Origin: Strongylocentrotus purpuratus
Taxonomy: Eukaryota; Echinodermata; Echinoidea; Camarodonta; Strongylocentrotidae
Reading direction: 5' to 3'
Assembly (NCBI RefSeq): GCF_000002235.5
Contig: NW_022145605.1
Location: 32,053,774-32,117,773, forward strand
DNA: 64,000 nt
The notes beneath the pieces were generated by a model. The model did not search any database. It had not been told where the DNA came from and saw nothing but the letters and a program-made list of their open reading frames with translations. The translations under genes and the position numbers were made by a program. Below, in pieces: positions 12,401-26,400 of this stretch (its first letter is position 1; the number at the start of each line of letters is the position of its first letter).

Positions 12401-15400
12401 GGAATTGCAAGCTTGCATTAGAAATAATAATAATGCAGGCGAGTTCCACGAGTTAAGTGTCTTGATAATTATTATTTGATACTTGTGTTAATGTTATCTG
12501 ACGAGTCACTTACAGATGCATTTTGCCTCGTTAACGCCTTCTCTTTGCTCAGGTACAATGCCTATAGTTAGGGGGGACTGGCATGAACCTGGGGTAATTA
12601 TAACATTTTTTGGAGCCACATCACCTCCAATAAATCTGGTTAATTGTCCTGATAATTGTTGCATACTTTAGTAATCTGAAAAGTCACGTCTCGAGACGAC
12701 CTCGGCCTCGTATAGATCATGACAGACGACCATGTTCATCCCAGGGTTTATCTCTTTTAGACATGTGATATGATTATTATTGACACATCCGTATTTGAAG
12801 GAGGGGGAAGGGGGCAATTTGCCCCTCCTGACAGAATTCAAACTGTGAAAAAAGCTGCATTTTTAATTGATCTTCTGTGTTAGGATTTGAATATTTCAAT
12901 CTATTACCTTTAGATTCGATTTCAAATTTACTTACCCAAATCCTTTTCTTTTTTTTTTCTTTTTTTTTTGGGGGGGGGGGGGGGTGGGGGGGATATAATT
13001 TCCTCCCTCTCTGTAACACAAACCAAGGCCCTTGAGAAGATGTTTCCTTACTGAACTGTATAGGTCCCCATGGGCTCAGATGTTTTGCCCCTCCTGTGGC
13101 AAAAGCCTGGATACGCCTCTGATTATACTGACGTGCTATATAGCTCTATCGGTAAAGCCCATTGAAGCTTGTCGGTCAAGCTACATATATATTTATTCAA
13201 TGTGTGTAGTTTGTATACATTGGCTGATGATGGGCATCACCGGACTCATCTGTTTTAGATATATGATATGATTATTACCGACATGCTATAGCTCTGTCGT
13301 TGAAGCCCTTTGAAACCTGTCTTCAAGCTATATGGTGTTGCGTCTTTTCATTCCTGTGCATATGACAGGCAATACAGACTTCATTATATTTTGTCCATGT
13401 GTATGTTAGTAGGCCTGTACCATGAAATTGTCACTTTATTAAAGGTCTGACGATTCTGACAGACGTACAACATTTTAATGTCCACGATTTTTTTTTTTCA
13501 TGTTCATTGAATAAAGTTACGTTCCATTGAAACGGTTGATATAAATACATGTAGGGTTATTTAACATTTCCATAATATTAAAAAGCAAGCAATCATTTAA
13601 ATAAATTAAAAATCACGCTGTCATGAATTGCTAGTTTGGAAGAAATATACCTATGTTTTGGTATTTTAGATATAATCTTGAGTCACGACGTTCATGAAAC
13701 CTGTAAAATGTGCGTTTTCAGGTTTGTTCTGATATAGGTCTACATTATAGTTATCAAAATGAGAGAGCCCCTAACATTTAGAATAGGAAAAATACTGTAT
13801 TAGCTAAACTGTATGTTGGATATTTAGGATCTCCAGCGATAGAAACAATTTGGGAGAATGATAATTATTTTTTCGTACGTATTTATAGCTCTTCTTTTCT
13901 CAACCTTTGTATTCTCCATGGAATTCATATCTATGGTAGATATTAAAAGAGGAACAATAAACAAAGAAAAAGAAAAAGACTATCTGGGGATCAGGGATTC
14001 TTCCAAAAAAACCTCATGTCGGCTTTGGTGTGTTCGGAGTCAGTAAAGGTTTCAGAGGGGACTTGATTCCCCCCCCCCCCCAACAGAAAAATATGTATAT
14101 ATAAACTTCAAGCCCTGCCCAAATTATTGATCAAGTGTGCATTTAAAGCGAGGGGCGTGTAGAAAATAGGAGCATGAACCCCAAGCCCCAAGTCTCAATC
14201 CCCATCCTAAATTATTCTTCAAAGACCGCGCCTGCTCTTTTTTTCTCAGTAGGACTGCTTTTCAAATTTATAGGCCCACTTGATACTTTTTAACATATCA
14301 TCTGAAACTGCGCACACGAAAATACAAAAATAAAACCTTTGCACCTGGTGCCATATAAAAGAGCTCCCAGCAGTGAGCATATTTATTCAGGTGCAAACTT
14401 TTTGCTTTCATCTTTCTGCCGAAGATGAATTCTACCCGAAGAAACTAAAATCAAGTTTGTGTGGATAGTGTCGAACGGAAGACATTAATCCTTTTTAATA
14501 TTTGCCGTATGACAGTGATGGAAAGCATTTGTTTCCGTAAATCAAATTTCGAGTAACTTCGAAGTGTAATATCCTATATATATATATAAAAGAACGTTTT
14601 TTTTTCTTTCTCACTTTACAAACACCCGTATATATAGTGTCGTTAGTGAGACTAAGAATTAACGTCAAGATTTACCAATCATGACTTTTCGTGTACCTGA
14701 TAAATCACTGGAGTAAATAATCTCTCTAAACACTAGAATTAAAACGTCTTTGATCATGTCGATAAGATTCAACGCTAAATGTTTTGCCTAATGAATTTTC
14801 GTATCAATTTGTGGGCGCGGTAAAGATTAATGTTGCACATCATCGTGGCATATATTAATGTTACTGTGATAGTGTTTCTTATTCTTTCGTATAAGTCATT
14901 ACTTTTGTAGTATACCCGAGCCAGATACAGCATTTACAGGTTTTTAACGACTAAATTTGTTTGATCTATTCCTGCAAATGTTTCTTATAATTTCATTTAA
15001 CTGATAACGAAAGTTTTGAATACGACGTTGTCTCCTGGGATAAATTAACATGATCCATTGATTCCTCTGTCATCTGTCATGAAACTTTATACCATTTTCT
15101 CGTTCGAATTATGATAGTAAATGGCAGATCCCATCGCATATCGATTCCAATTTATAGTTCATTTCTTAAATCAATATACCATGTTGGGTATCACAGCGGG
15201 TGTTTGTTGTGTGTTCGTTCATGTGTTGCCCAAGATGTCAAGCTTTCTCCCCGGGGTTGCCGTTAATCTAGACATGCCTGACCATTCAATAAAATGTAGT
15301 TTCACTGAAAACAGATCTTGTATTGCTGGAAGATGGTCTAGCCTCAGAGGCAGGCGCGGATCCAGGGGGGGGGCCGAGCGGGCCTTGGCCCCCCCCCCCC

Positions 15401-18400
15401 CGCAAAAAAAAAAAAAAAAAAAAAAAAGAGAGAAGAAGGAAAAGAAGGGAGAAAGGGAAAAAGGAGAAAAAGGGAAAGAAAGAAGAGGAAGAAGAAAAGT
15501 AAAGGGGGAAGAAGGAGAAGGGAGGGCAGAAAGGGCCTTGCCTCCCAGGCTGTTAACCCCCCCCCCCCCCCCAATAAAAAAAAAATAAGAGAGAAGGAAG
15601 GAAAGGGAAAGAAAAAAAAGGAAAAGAGGAGATACTGGCGTACTGATAGAGGGAGGGGGGGGGGGGGGCTTGGGGGAAATCAAATTCAAACGTGGTTTAT
15701 TTCTGATTCCACAACGGTGTATTACAAATAATGCTGAAATGACATAATTTCCGAAATTTTTCCTCACTTTTTAGTAAATTATACGTTTGTATGTGTTTGT
15801 TGGAAAATAAAAAAAATCCTAAATTTACAACCAGGCAAAAAATGTGATTCTTGAGATTCCTACATGTCAGGGCCCGAGGTACGGCGGGGATCGAGAGCCT
15901 CGAGGCATCAAAATATGCTCATCTGACCGTGATTAAATGCCTAAAACCCCTAAGCTTCCGGGGGCTTTGCCCCCTGGATTCCATCTAGGGCCCTACGGCG
16001 GGCCCTTAGATGATCATCTGACGGTAATTTAATGCCTAAAACCCCTGATTTTTTGGGGCTCCGCCCCCTGGACCCCACGCCAAATAGTGACTTGCCAGTG
16101 TCACAAAATAATAAGGTATACACAAAAATATGCTCATCTGACCTTAATTAAACGCCTAAAACCCCTGAGCTTCCGGGGCCGGCTCCGCCGCCTCGACCCC
16201 ACCTCTTTGAAATTCAGACAAGGATTAAGAGTTTAGAGAACGGTACAACGCATCGTTTTCTTTCTCTAATAATAAAACGTCAAAGCCTCGCGCAGGAGGG
16301 GAAGAGGGGGGGGGGGACTGAATTGAGACGAGGATTCAGAGGCGAGAACGGTAATACGAATCTTTAATTATTTAATGAAACGTAAAAGCTTATGCGCTTC
16401 GCGCGGGATGGAGGGGGAACTACATTCTGATGAGGATTATTTTCAAGAAAGGTACAATGAATCGTCTTCTTCTCTAATGATTAAATGAAGATTAAAAGCT
16501 TCCGCGCTTTGCGCGGGAGGGGGGAACCTGAATTCAGACGAGGATTAAGAGTCGAGAACTGTACAACAAATCGTCTTCTTCTCTAATGATTAAATGAAGA
16601 TTAAAAGCTTCCGCGCCTCGCGCGGGAGGGGGGAACCTGAATTCAGACGAGGATTAAGAGTCGAGAACTGTAAAACGAATCGTCTTCTTTCTCTAATGAT
16701 TTAATGAAACGTAGAAGCTTCCGCGCTTCGCGCAGGAGGGGGAGGGGGGGGGGACTGATTTTAGACAAGGATTAAGAGTCGAGAACTGTACAACGAATCA
16801 TTTTCTTCCTCTAATAATTTAATGAAATGTAAAAGCTTCCGCGCTTCGCGCGGGAGGGGGGGGGGGGCATAATTCAGACGAGGATTAAGAGTCGAGAACG
16901 GTACAACGAATCGTCTTCTTTCTTTAATAGTTTAATAAAACGTCAAAGCTTCCGCGCTTCGCGCAGGAGGGGGAGGGGAGGAACTGAATTGAGACAAGGA
17001 TTAAGAGTCGAGAACTGTACAACGAATCGTTTTCTTTCTCTAATGATTTAATGAAACGTAAAAGCTTTCGCGCTTCACACGGGAGGGGGGGGGGGACTGA
17101 ATTCAGACGAGGATAAAGGGTCGAGAACGGTACAACGAATCGTCTTCTTTCTTTAATAATTTAATAAAACGTCAAAGCTTCCGCGCTACGCGCAGGAGGG
17201 GGAGGGGGGAATGAATTTAGACAAGGATTAAGAGTCGAGAACTGTACAACGAATCATTTTCTTCCTCTAATAATTTAATGAAATGTAAAAGCTTCCGCGC
17301 TTCGCGCGGGAGGGGGGGGGCATAATTCAGACGAGGATTAAGAGTCGAGAACGGTACAACGAATCGTCTTCTTTCTTTAATAGTTTAATAAAACGTCAAA
17401 GCTTCCGCGCTTCGCGCAGGAGGGGGAGGGGAGGAACTGAATTGAGACAAGGATTAAGAGTCGAGAACTGTACAACGAATCGTTTTCTTTCTCTAATGAT
17501 TTAATGAAACGTAAAAGCTTTCGCGCTTCACACGGGAGGGGGGGGGGGACTGAATTCAGACGAGGATAAAGGGTCGAGAACGGTACAACGAATCGTCTTC
17601 TTTCTTTAATAATTTAATAAAACGTCAAAGCTTCCGCGCTACGCGCAGGAGGGGGAGGGGAGAATGAATTTAGACAAGGATTAAGAGTCGAGAACTGTAC
17701 AACGAATCGTCTTCTTTCTCTAATAATTTAATAAATCGTAAAATTTTCCGCGCTTCGCGCGGGAGGGGAAAGACTGAATTCAGACGAGAATTATTTTCGA
17801 CAACGGTACAACGAATCGTCTTCTTTCTTTAATAGTTTAATAACACGTCAAAGCTTCCGCGCTTCGCGCAGGAGGGGGAGGGGGGCTGAATTTAGACAAG
17901 GATTAAGAGTCGAGAACTGTACAACGAATCGTCTTCTTTCTCTAATAATTTAATAAATCGTAAAATTTTCCGCGCTTCGCGCGGGAGGAGAAAAACTAAA
18001 TTTAGACGAGAATTATTTTCGAGAACGGTACAACGAATCGTCTTCTTTCTCTAATAATATAATGAAACGTCAAAGCCTGGGAGGGGGAAACTCGCCCCCC
18101 CCCCCGGCATTACGTCACTGTTGGTCACCATAACGTACCAATATTTGGCTCGCATAATTTCAAATTTGGGCCCCCCCCCCTAAGAAATCCTGGATCCGCG
18201 CCTGCTCAGAGGAACCCCCTTCTATAATCCATTATTACCGTGTCGCAATATAGACCCTGAACGTGGACGTCTCTAGAGGAAACCCGCAAACCTCTTATCC
18301 TTTATCTTTATTAGATATGAAACAATTTGGTCTTCACAGATCGAAGACATTGTGACCTTTCCTCAATATATAAGGAGTCGTATCGACAAGTACGGAAGTA

Positions 18401-21400
18401 TGACGCAGACATTTTCATACGAGGCGAAGGGGCTGGGGGCCGCAGCCCCAGAATATTTGTATTGGATAACTTAATTAATTGATATTCATTGATTTACAAG
18501 GGGCATAGGTGGAAAAGATAACACACTCACCGTTAATGCTATCTACTGTAATGAATCGTCTGCTTCGCTCGCTCGCAATATGTATGACGGAGAAATTTGA
18601 TACTCGGTCTGACGGACAGCAGACCCCCCCCCCCCCTCACTCCTTCCAGGCAAACTAATGCCCACGTGCCTAGATATCAGGGGAACCATGAACTTCATCT
18701 ATGTGCAACAGGGATACAATGTGAAGCTGATTCAACAAATGCCTTGACCTTTTCACCAAGGAACGATTTGATCGTAAATCATGTGGGGCAAATATTGACA
18801 TTCCGGGGCAGGGGTTCATTCGAGTTCGAGTTATGTAAACAAATTAAGAAAGGCTTCTATGATATTCCAAACATGAAGCATACGGAAAGCATCACGTGTG
18901 TCATGATAGATAGCGGAATGAAAGAGAGTTTATGGATACAAAAAGGAATGATTGTATGGAATAAAACATTATTTTACTTATGTTTATCGATGGAAAAAGA
19001 ACAAAGATGCACGATGCAATAGAAATACAGGAAATTAGTGATAAGATGCTGAAGAATAAATCTTTTGAAGTTTAAAAAACGTAGTTTTATTAATACTGCT
19101 TGAGTTTCCATAAAGCTATAAGAATGGATGGAAGAATGGTCATGACGGACGGAATTGGTGTCCTTTCGTAAGGCGTTGTTTGTTTTACATCCGCTTTCAA
19201 TTGGCAAACGTGTGTGTTTAAGTGTTTAGTTGACAAAATTAAGTGAATTTTGTCAACGGGAGGTTTATCGTTCTTTGTTTCCTTTCTCATATTCCTATCC
19301 ATTTGCGCTCACATCACTTGAACTATTCTAAATATGGAGTTGTAGACCTATGGTACCTTTAAGATTAACGTGATTAAGAAGGAAGGAATCGAGCTACCAG
19401 TTTAATTGTGTAGGTGCTTCATATCCGACGACACATTCTTTTAATACGACGAATGCACATAAGTATGGCGCCTGCAGATTAAACTGTGAATCATCTTCAT
19501 CATCATTATGATAATCACCACCACTGTTATCACCGCCACCATCACCTCCACCGTCATTATCATTATAGCACTCATATACATTTAAGTTGCATACAAAGGA
19601 GCTACCAGTCTAACATGTACGTGTTAAAGGCATCGTTTAGCATTGTTAAATCTGAGATGCATGGCCGTACCGTACCTGTTATCAGTGTCTCTGATATGAT
19701 GTAATATTGAACTTGAGCCCTAAAGAAATTGCGCTTCAAAATGATCATGAAGTGACTCAAAAAAGTAAAACAATCTTTGAGTGACCATTTTTCTCCAATA
19801 GACTGTAGTGTTATAAAAACCGTTATGAAAAGGCAAAATCTGATTTCAATTTCCAATCATAAATATCTTGATAATCAGACAGGAGATCGGCTTGTAAAAG
19901 TCATGGGGGTCGATCCTGACTCACCTAAAGGTTTACAATTATCATAGTAGGACGAGCTAGATCCAGGACTTTCATACCATACTGAAATAATGCTGTGAAT
20001 CATCCGCTTCATCATCGTCGCCTTCATCAACACCATCATCAGAGTTGTCGTCATCGTCATCAACATCATTTCCATAATTATCATTATCATCATCATGGTA
20101 AACATAACTTTGTGGAGGTGGGATGGCTCAGTGGTAGAGCAGTGGTCTCGTACTAGTATCCCGGTTCAAAGCCATGCAAGTCGATGCGCTATATAGTGCC
20201 CTTTGGTAAGGCATGAATCCTCATTCCTCGGAAAGGGTTTAAAGCTGTCGTTCCCCTGATTGCTTACTTACAAGCATTTTACACATGCTTCCCTAGTTCC
20301 TTAGAAGTTAGTAAAACAAAGCATTAAACGTACATCAATGTTGTATGCAAAAGTGCTACCAGAATATGTGTTGCGCAGAAATTCCGACTACATACCCCTT
20401 TAATACGAGGAATGCGCATCCTGTCACGTCTTTAAGCTCCTGTCGTCGGAGTGCAGAGGATTGGTGACATTAAGTTTGACCTCATTACACGTATCTTCTC
20501 TTGACCTCTCACTGTGAAGCATGCTCTCTTCAAGGTTCTACATGTATGTGGAAAGCGCGGGGGTGCTTTCTTATATGTGAAAGGGACTACCGGATGATAT
20601 CTTCGAGATTATGTGTGAACGGAACTAAGGGATGTATTCTAAGGTTATATGTGAACGGGAATACGGGATGCTTTCTTCATGGTAATTCTTACAGAATGGT
20701 ACACCTTCTTTAAGGTTATATGTATAAACTGGACTCCGGGATGCTATCTTTAAGTTTATATGTTAATGGTACTGCGGGATGGAGTTCCTTTTATCTTCAA
20801 GATGCAATTAACTGTGATTTCCAGAAGCTGGGCCTTTGTATGTGTTAACTTAAAGAATATAGGTAGTCATCAAGGGATATCAAAGAATCAACTGCCGTTC
20901 AAAGTTACATGTTTATGAATGGAAAATAAATGAAATAATCCATTTTAAACTGTAGGTAAATGTGTTGATATATTTACATACAGTTCACTGTTCGATAGCA
21001 AATGTACATTTAATGTTGTTATATAAAGAGTGCAAAGGTTTGTCAACTAAATATTACTTAATTACTTCTTGGTGGTATCTTGAAGTACTTCATACTTTTC
21101 TGACAAACCTTTCAAGTGTAAACAGAAAGTATTTATAACCGTTTAATAAATAATGTATACAGTTTATCTTAGTTTTCATTATTGATGACTAACAATTGAT
21201 AATAGATTTAAATCTTATCGGAACAATTAAACAGAAAAAAGTGGAATGAACTAAGAAATAAAATGCGCTCACCTTCGTGAACTTGATAGACCTTTAGTAT
21301 ATAGGGGTGCATAATCCATCAAGTCTACTGGGAACATTAGCTTTACCCTTGAATGTGAGAGAGCTAGTGAGAGAGCATGACCTTGTACAAGCAGCTGCAC

Positions 21401-21592
21401 GGACACGTTATATACGAGGTCCTAAGTTATAGGCAATGTAAGAGAAAGATATGAACATGATTAACGCGAGTCGATTGGTATAGTCTGATCCTTGAGATGT
21501 AGGTACCCATTGTCCTAAATGATGTCAGTAGTTCAGGGATTTGATGAGGGTGATGGGATAGAAGGTAACGAGAGAGAAGTGTAAGAGAGAGG

Positions 21593-21628
<36 letters not shown>

Positions 21629-23325
21629 AAAGGAAAGATAGAGGAGGCAAGGGTAGAGGAGAGTGATGGCGAGAGTGATGTCGAGAGAGAGAGAGAGAGA
21701 TAGAAAAGCGAAGAGAGAAAGAGAGATAGAGAGGGGATAGAGAGAGAGAGAGGGAGAAGGAGGGAGAGAGATTGAAACGGAGAGAGAGAGAGAGAGTGAG
21801 AGTGAGAGAGAGAAAAGCAGGAAAAGAAATGAGAGGGGAAAACAGGAATGTCGACAGAACGCTATGGAGAGAGAGAAAGTCCAACGAGATCACTGTAATA
21901 AAATTTGACGTTTAGCTCGAATAGAAAACATGTTGACAAGGACATTTATTATAACGAGGCTATTACTTTTATCCTTGAATGTTGTTAAAGCTAATCTTGA
22001 GCTCTGGTATGGGAATCATATTTAGAGAGCACATAGTAGTTTTTTGCGTTTGTTTTTAAAAACAAAAACTTACTGGACATCATCTTCTTTGCTCATTACT
22101 CAGCCACTACACATTTTCTACCACTATCGTTTGGCGCATGTCAATTATTTGTAATCTTGAACATCCGGCGTCAGTTTCGTTGGATTCCGTAAGAATTTAT
22201 TTTCTATATTTACCAGAACTCAAGTCAAAATAAAGGAAGGAATGCGTTTGAATGCTTAAACTTTTTTTAAATTTAAATCATGTTAATGGTATTTATTTCT
22301 TACATAATAAAACTTCACCCACCATCAATTTCCACCAATGAAACTAACCTGATCTGTAAAACAGATACATCTCTGTTAACGTCATTGGGGATAGGATCAT
22401 GAGTTCAGGCGAGAACAGAACATTGGTAGTCTCATAAACGAAAGAGGGGGCGGAGGGCAGTCGCCCGATAAATTTGAAAATTCCAATATTGCAACTGTCA
22501 CGCAATTTTGGCGTCGAAATGGTCTGTGTATTTTTGTCGATTTTAATGATATGCGTGATCATGATAACAAATCAACAGAGAATTAGAAAGAGGAAAGCTG
22601 ATATTCTGGCAGGAGAGGTCAGCCCCCGGGGTCAGCCCTCTGCAAAGATCGTGTCCGTACGTCTATGAAGTAGTTCTGCGAAATAATGAACTGATACTTA
22701 GAATCGTTATCTAAAGATGATGTGAATGTTGAGTATGTCCGTTTGTTTTTGTTTGTTTTGTTTTGTTTTATTTGTTGTTCGAACCTGGAGAGATTCTGTT
22801 CCATATGACAAATAATAAGAACATTTACTGCCCTTAACCTATGAATCAGTAATTCCACAAGAGAAGTACTGCTCGAGGCGACAATCACATCTAATCTACC
22901 CATTAAGTTATGGCCTGTGGGTAAGTCTTCCTTCTTACGGAGACAGTTATCAAATAATGGCCCCTGTCCCTTTTCAAACCTCAACCTCCTCCCAAAGATG
23001 ACGTCGTGATAGGGCAAGAATTTGCTTTAATGATCTCAAATCAACGGCAAAAGGCCACCGTGTCAACACCAGTATATCACAATAAATCCTTTTCCAAAGC
23101 CATACATATCTTTCAATTATGTCAATAGTCATTTATTTGACCCTTCAGCTTGAACTCGTTCTTTAGGAGATTTTCAATTGGAGGTGGAGTTATCATCATC
23201 AGAATTCCATCTCTTCTGCGTAGGCGTCAACGCTCAATTGGTGAAGGCATACCCTTACTTTGAAAGGGGTTAAAGGGGACGAATCATGAATATTTGTATC
23301 AACAATATTGTATATTGTTAATGTG

Positions 23326-23413
<88 letters not shown>

Positions 23414-26400
23414 CATGTGCTTATGTAAAGCCAACAACTGAATTTCCAAATGGACCAATAAAATTAATCTGAATCTGAATCTGGAAAATATTTTGTGCCG
23501 ATATTTAAAATTGACAGATATAAACAAAAACCAAGCAAAACATGGCCGAGTGTGGCTGCTTCCTGGCTTGATCTGCATTCACGTTTTTTTTAAGCGCGCA
23601 GTTCTGTGGTCGCTTCTAACGATTCTACTTCAGCTGCATGCCTTGGCCTGACGTGATTGTCAATACTTTCGAAAATTCAACAGAAGGCATTTAATCTGTA
23701 AATAGCCTTGGGCGTTATCTTTTGAAATTTGACAATGCCACGATATGTAATCTGAACATGGTTTCTGTAGGCGGTACAGTACGGTCTTGATATTACCCGT
23801 AATTTGATTCTTTGCAAGTCGATCATTGTGGATGTGTTTTCATCAGCTTCTGTTAACACTTTTGTCTTGCGATATTGAAAAGAAACCAAAATCCCACTGT
23901 AAATGAGTTACAGTAAAATCAACTTGTCTTATGAAAATGATAATAATCAGATGTCATACATGGTTTAACGACTATTTGAAATTAAAGGGACTCTATTTTA
24001 TAATCATGAACAAACCTATCCTTTTATTCAACAAACCTAACGGCAATTAAATTGTTTTCCTCATGTACCCCTCCTCGTCAATTTTAACTGTCTTGTCGCT
24101 CCTATACTATTGTCACAAGATTGTATGTCTACCTTACCTTTAAATGATGAACGAGTTTACGCAAAGTCTGTAGCTACCGATGCGAAATCCATTACCCCAG
24201 TAATACCAGTGTTCACCAAGATTCCACTCGACATTCCCGATGTCATGTATGAACCACGCTTGAAATTCCATGCGTTAGAGGCTAGACCGAATGTTATGTT
24301 CATAATTTCGTAATGTTGGTAAATGGATTAGGCCAAACTTATCTGAATATAGAGGGTTGATGACCGCACAGCTTTAATTGTTAGCGGATTTCAAGCAGAT
24401 CAATAATTTTAACTAAACGATCCTCTACAATAACCGATTCGGTTGTTTTAAGTTGGTATACTGACATTTAAAACAATGAGGCTCTTGTCTTAAGTCCCAT
24501 TTGCAGACCGAAAAATGAAAAGGTTAAATTCCAATGGCATTCGAAAGACACTATTAATTTAGAACTTCCCTAAAAACTACATTAAAATGGCTTTTAGTGG
24601 CAAAATAATGACCATTAGTAAGTTGTCGAATCGACTTAAGGAATTGCAATCACCTAAGTAATAGTCTGATTTTCGGACCCTTTTACCGAATAGTCGTACG
24701 TTTTGTGCACAACGATTCAATCACTTTAACTTTGACAATTACAAGTAGTGGGTTATTGATGTAGACAAATGCTCGTGTACCCTTTCCAGCTCATGTTATG
24801 TATGTTATTACCAAAGAATAAAAATGTTAGTCAGTCACTTAATATTAGGGACTTTTAGATTCGCACGAAGACAATTGGGATTGCTATGATCGACGTCCTT
24901 TTAATGCACTGCCTTGAATGGACGTCACACGTATCAGTCCACGCAAATCTAAAAGTCCCTATTGTCTGACAGTCAGTTTAGAAGGTAAATGGGTTTCCTT
25001 GCAAAATTTGAATACGAGGACACTGCTGATATTTAATTTCACAGATAGGACATACATGACAAATTCATAATTCCTGCAAAGTTCTACAGAATTTAATGTG
25101 TGCTGCAAAAGGGACATAGTATCTTTAATTAATCATGTATATACTTTTATCTTTTGTTTTTCAGATAAATAAGTCCTCGTCACCATGGCTTCCATCCCCA
25201 TCATCAACCTTCCCGACGATGATGACGATTCACCCGTTGTCTCCCCTCCTTGCCTACCAAGCATCACTTTCGACGGCGATGACGACGATGTCACCATGCC
25301 GACATCGATGAGAGAACGGACCAGGACATCATTGACTACAGTTAAGATAATTTCGGATAACATCATTTCGACTGGAGACGTAAAACGTAGACAATCTATA
25401 ATCGAGATCGAAGAAACTACCGTTACCCAGCAGTCCTTTGCGATCGTACCCAAGCTACTTTCGGACGACTATGGCCTTGTAGTCCCACCTGTATCAAATC
25501 GACGTCGTATTTCGGTCGTTCAGTGGAGGGATATCAACTCATCACTCTTCGATAACAGGATCAAGTTTGAAGATATTAGTTCTGATGATGATAAGATGAC
25601 GAATAGCGTCATCAGACCAGGATTACGTAACATCGAGGATACTTTCTGGGATGGCAAGAGGGCATTGATTCCTGACTATGACGTCATGGAAAGACTTGAT
25701 CAGATTGTGATAAATGTAAGATGATATTTTTAATAGACCTAGGTACCCTTCCCCCCCCCCTTTTTTTTTTTTAAATCTTTGAGGAGTTTACTTTTCATTT
25801 TTTTTCAAAATTTGTATCCTTAAGTGTATAACGGATGATCGGGCAGCATGAGAAGAAGAAAACACTGATAAGAAATGCAGTCGGTGATTCGACACATTCT
25901 CCGAGCTTTATATCAGCGCCCAGTGTATAATATTCGGATCATGGTTGTGATTAGGTCGTAGGTTAGGTTCTGGTTTAGAGTTACGTATAGTGTTTTGGTC
26001 CGTGGGCAATGAAAATTAGGAATTCGGTTAGTACATGTGTTAAAAATTGGCCACGGAGCAGTTGGACAAGTGTGTCGTACAAGTGCAGTTTCCGCCATAG
26101 ACTACGAAACATCCATATTCTAACTATGAAGACGTCTATTTACACCCGCGTATTTCACAGATGAGTTTCAGTTTGTGTGATATTTCAGACATTCATGTTT
26201 GTCACTATTCTTTTACCTTTTATATATTTATAGGGTCCAAAGATACCACAGACCGATATGCAATCACTTGTTAACAAGCTAACCGATACGGCTACAGGAG
26301 AACTTGAGAAGTTCAGAATCATTTTTCGCTGGATCTCACACAACGTAGCTTACGACAGTGTGTTCCTGAACACCGGGACAAGAGCCGATCAGTCTCCAGC

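Larger units (their letters stand above)
15343..18212 (+). mobile_element. hAT-like non-autonomous element, 2.85 kb, with perfect 8-bp target duplication
   Basis: Direct repeats ctcagagg (15343-15350 and 18205-18212) flank terminal inverted repeats CAGGCGCGGATCCAGG at 15351 and its complement ending 18204. An 8-bp duplication and CAG-type ends fit the hAT superfamily. Inside are G/C/A homopolymers, a copy of the ACTGGCGTACTGAT repeat (15633-15805), three direct repeats of about 125 bp (15900-16200) and a satellite array (16230-18075). No transposase ORF is present. Confidence 0.85.

Noticed and set aside
15121..15767. Long ORFs on both strands
   Set aside because: They run through G/A/C homopolymers of the hAT-like element; low-complexity artefact.
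16230..18075. CRISPR-like array
   Set aside because: Whole 112-bp monomers are repeated without unique spacers, in an animal genome; it is satellite DNA.
18597..19022. 141-codon + strand ORF
   Set aside because: No recognisable domain, no splice context, starts in a C-run.
20113..20190. tRNA gene
   Set aside because: A and B boxes are present, but the cloverleaf stems are not and the sequence recurs with a SINE tail at 40098.
22619..23017. 132-codon - strand ORF
   Set aside because: No family resemblance; overlaps the + strand hydrophobic ORF; no supporting signals.
24110..24313. 67-codon ORF 0.9 kb upstream of KY
   Set aside because: Composition is coding-like, but KY has an in-frame stop just before its ATG, so it cannot be a coding 5' exon of KY; otherwise unsupported.
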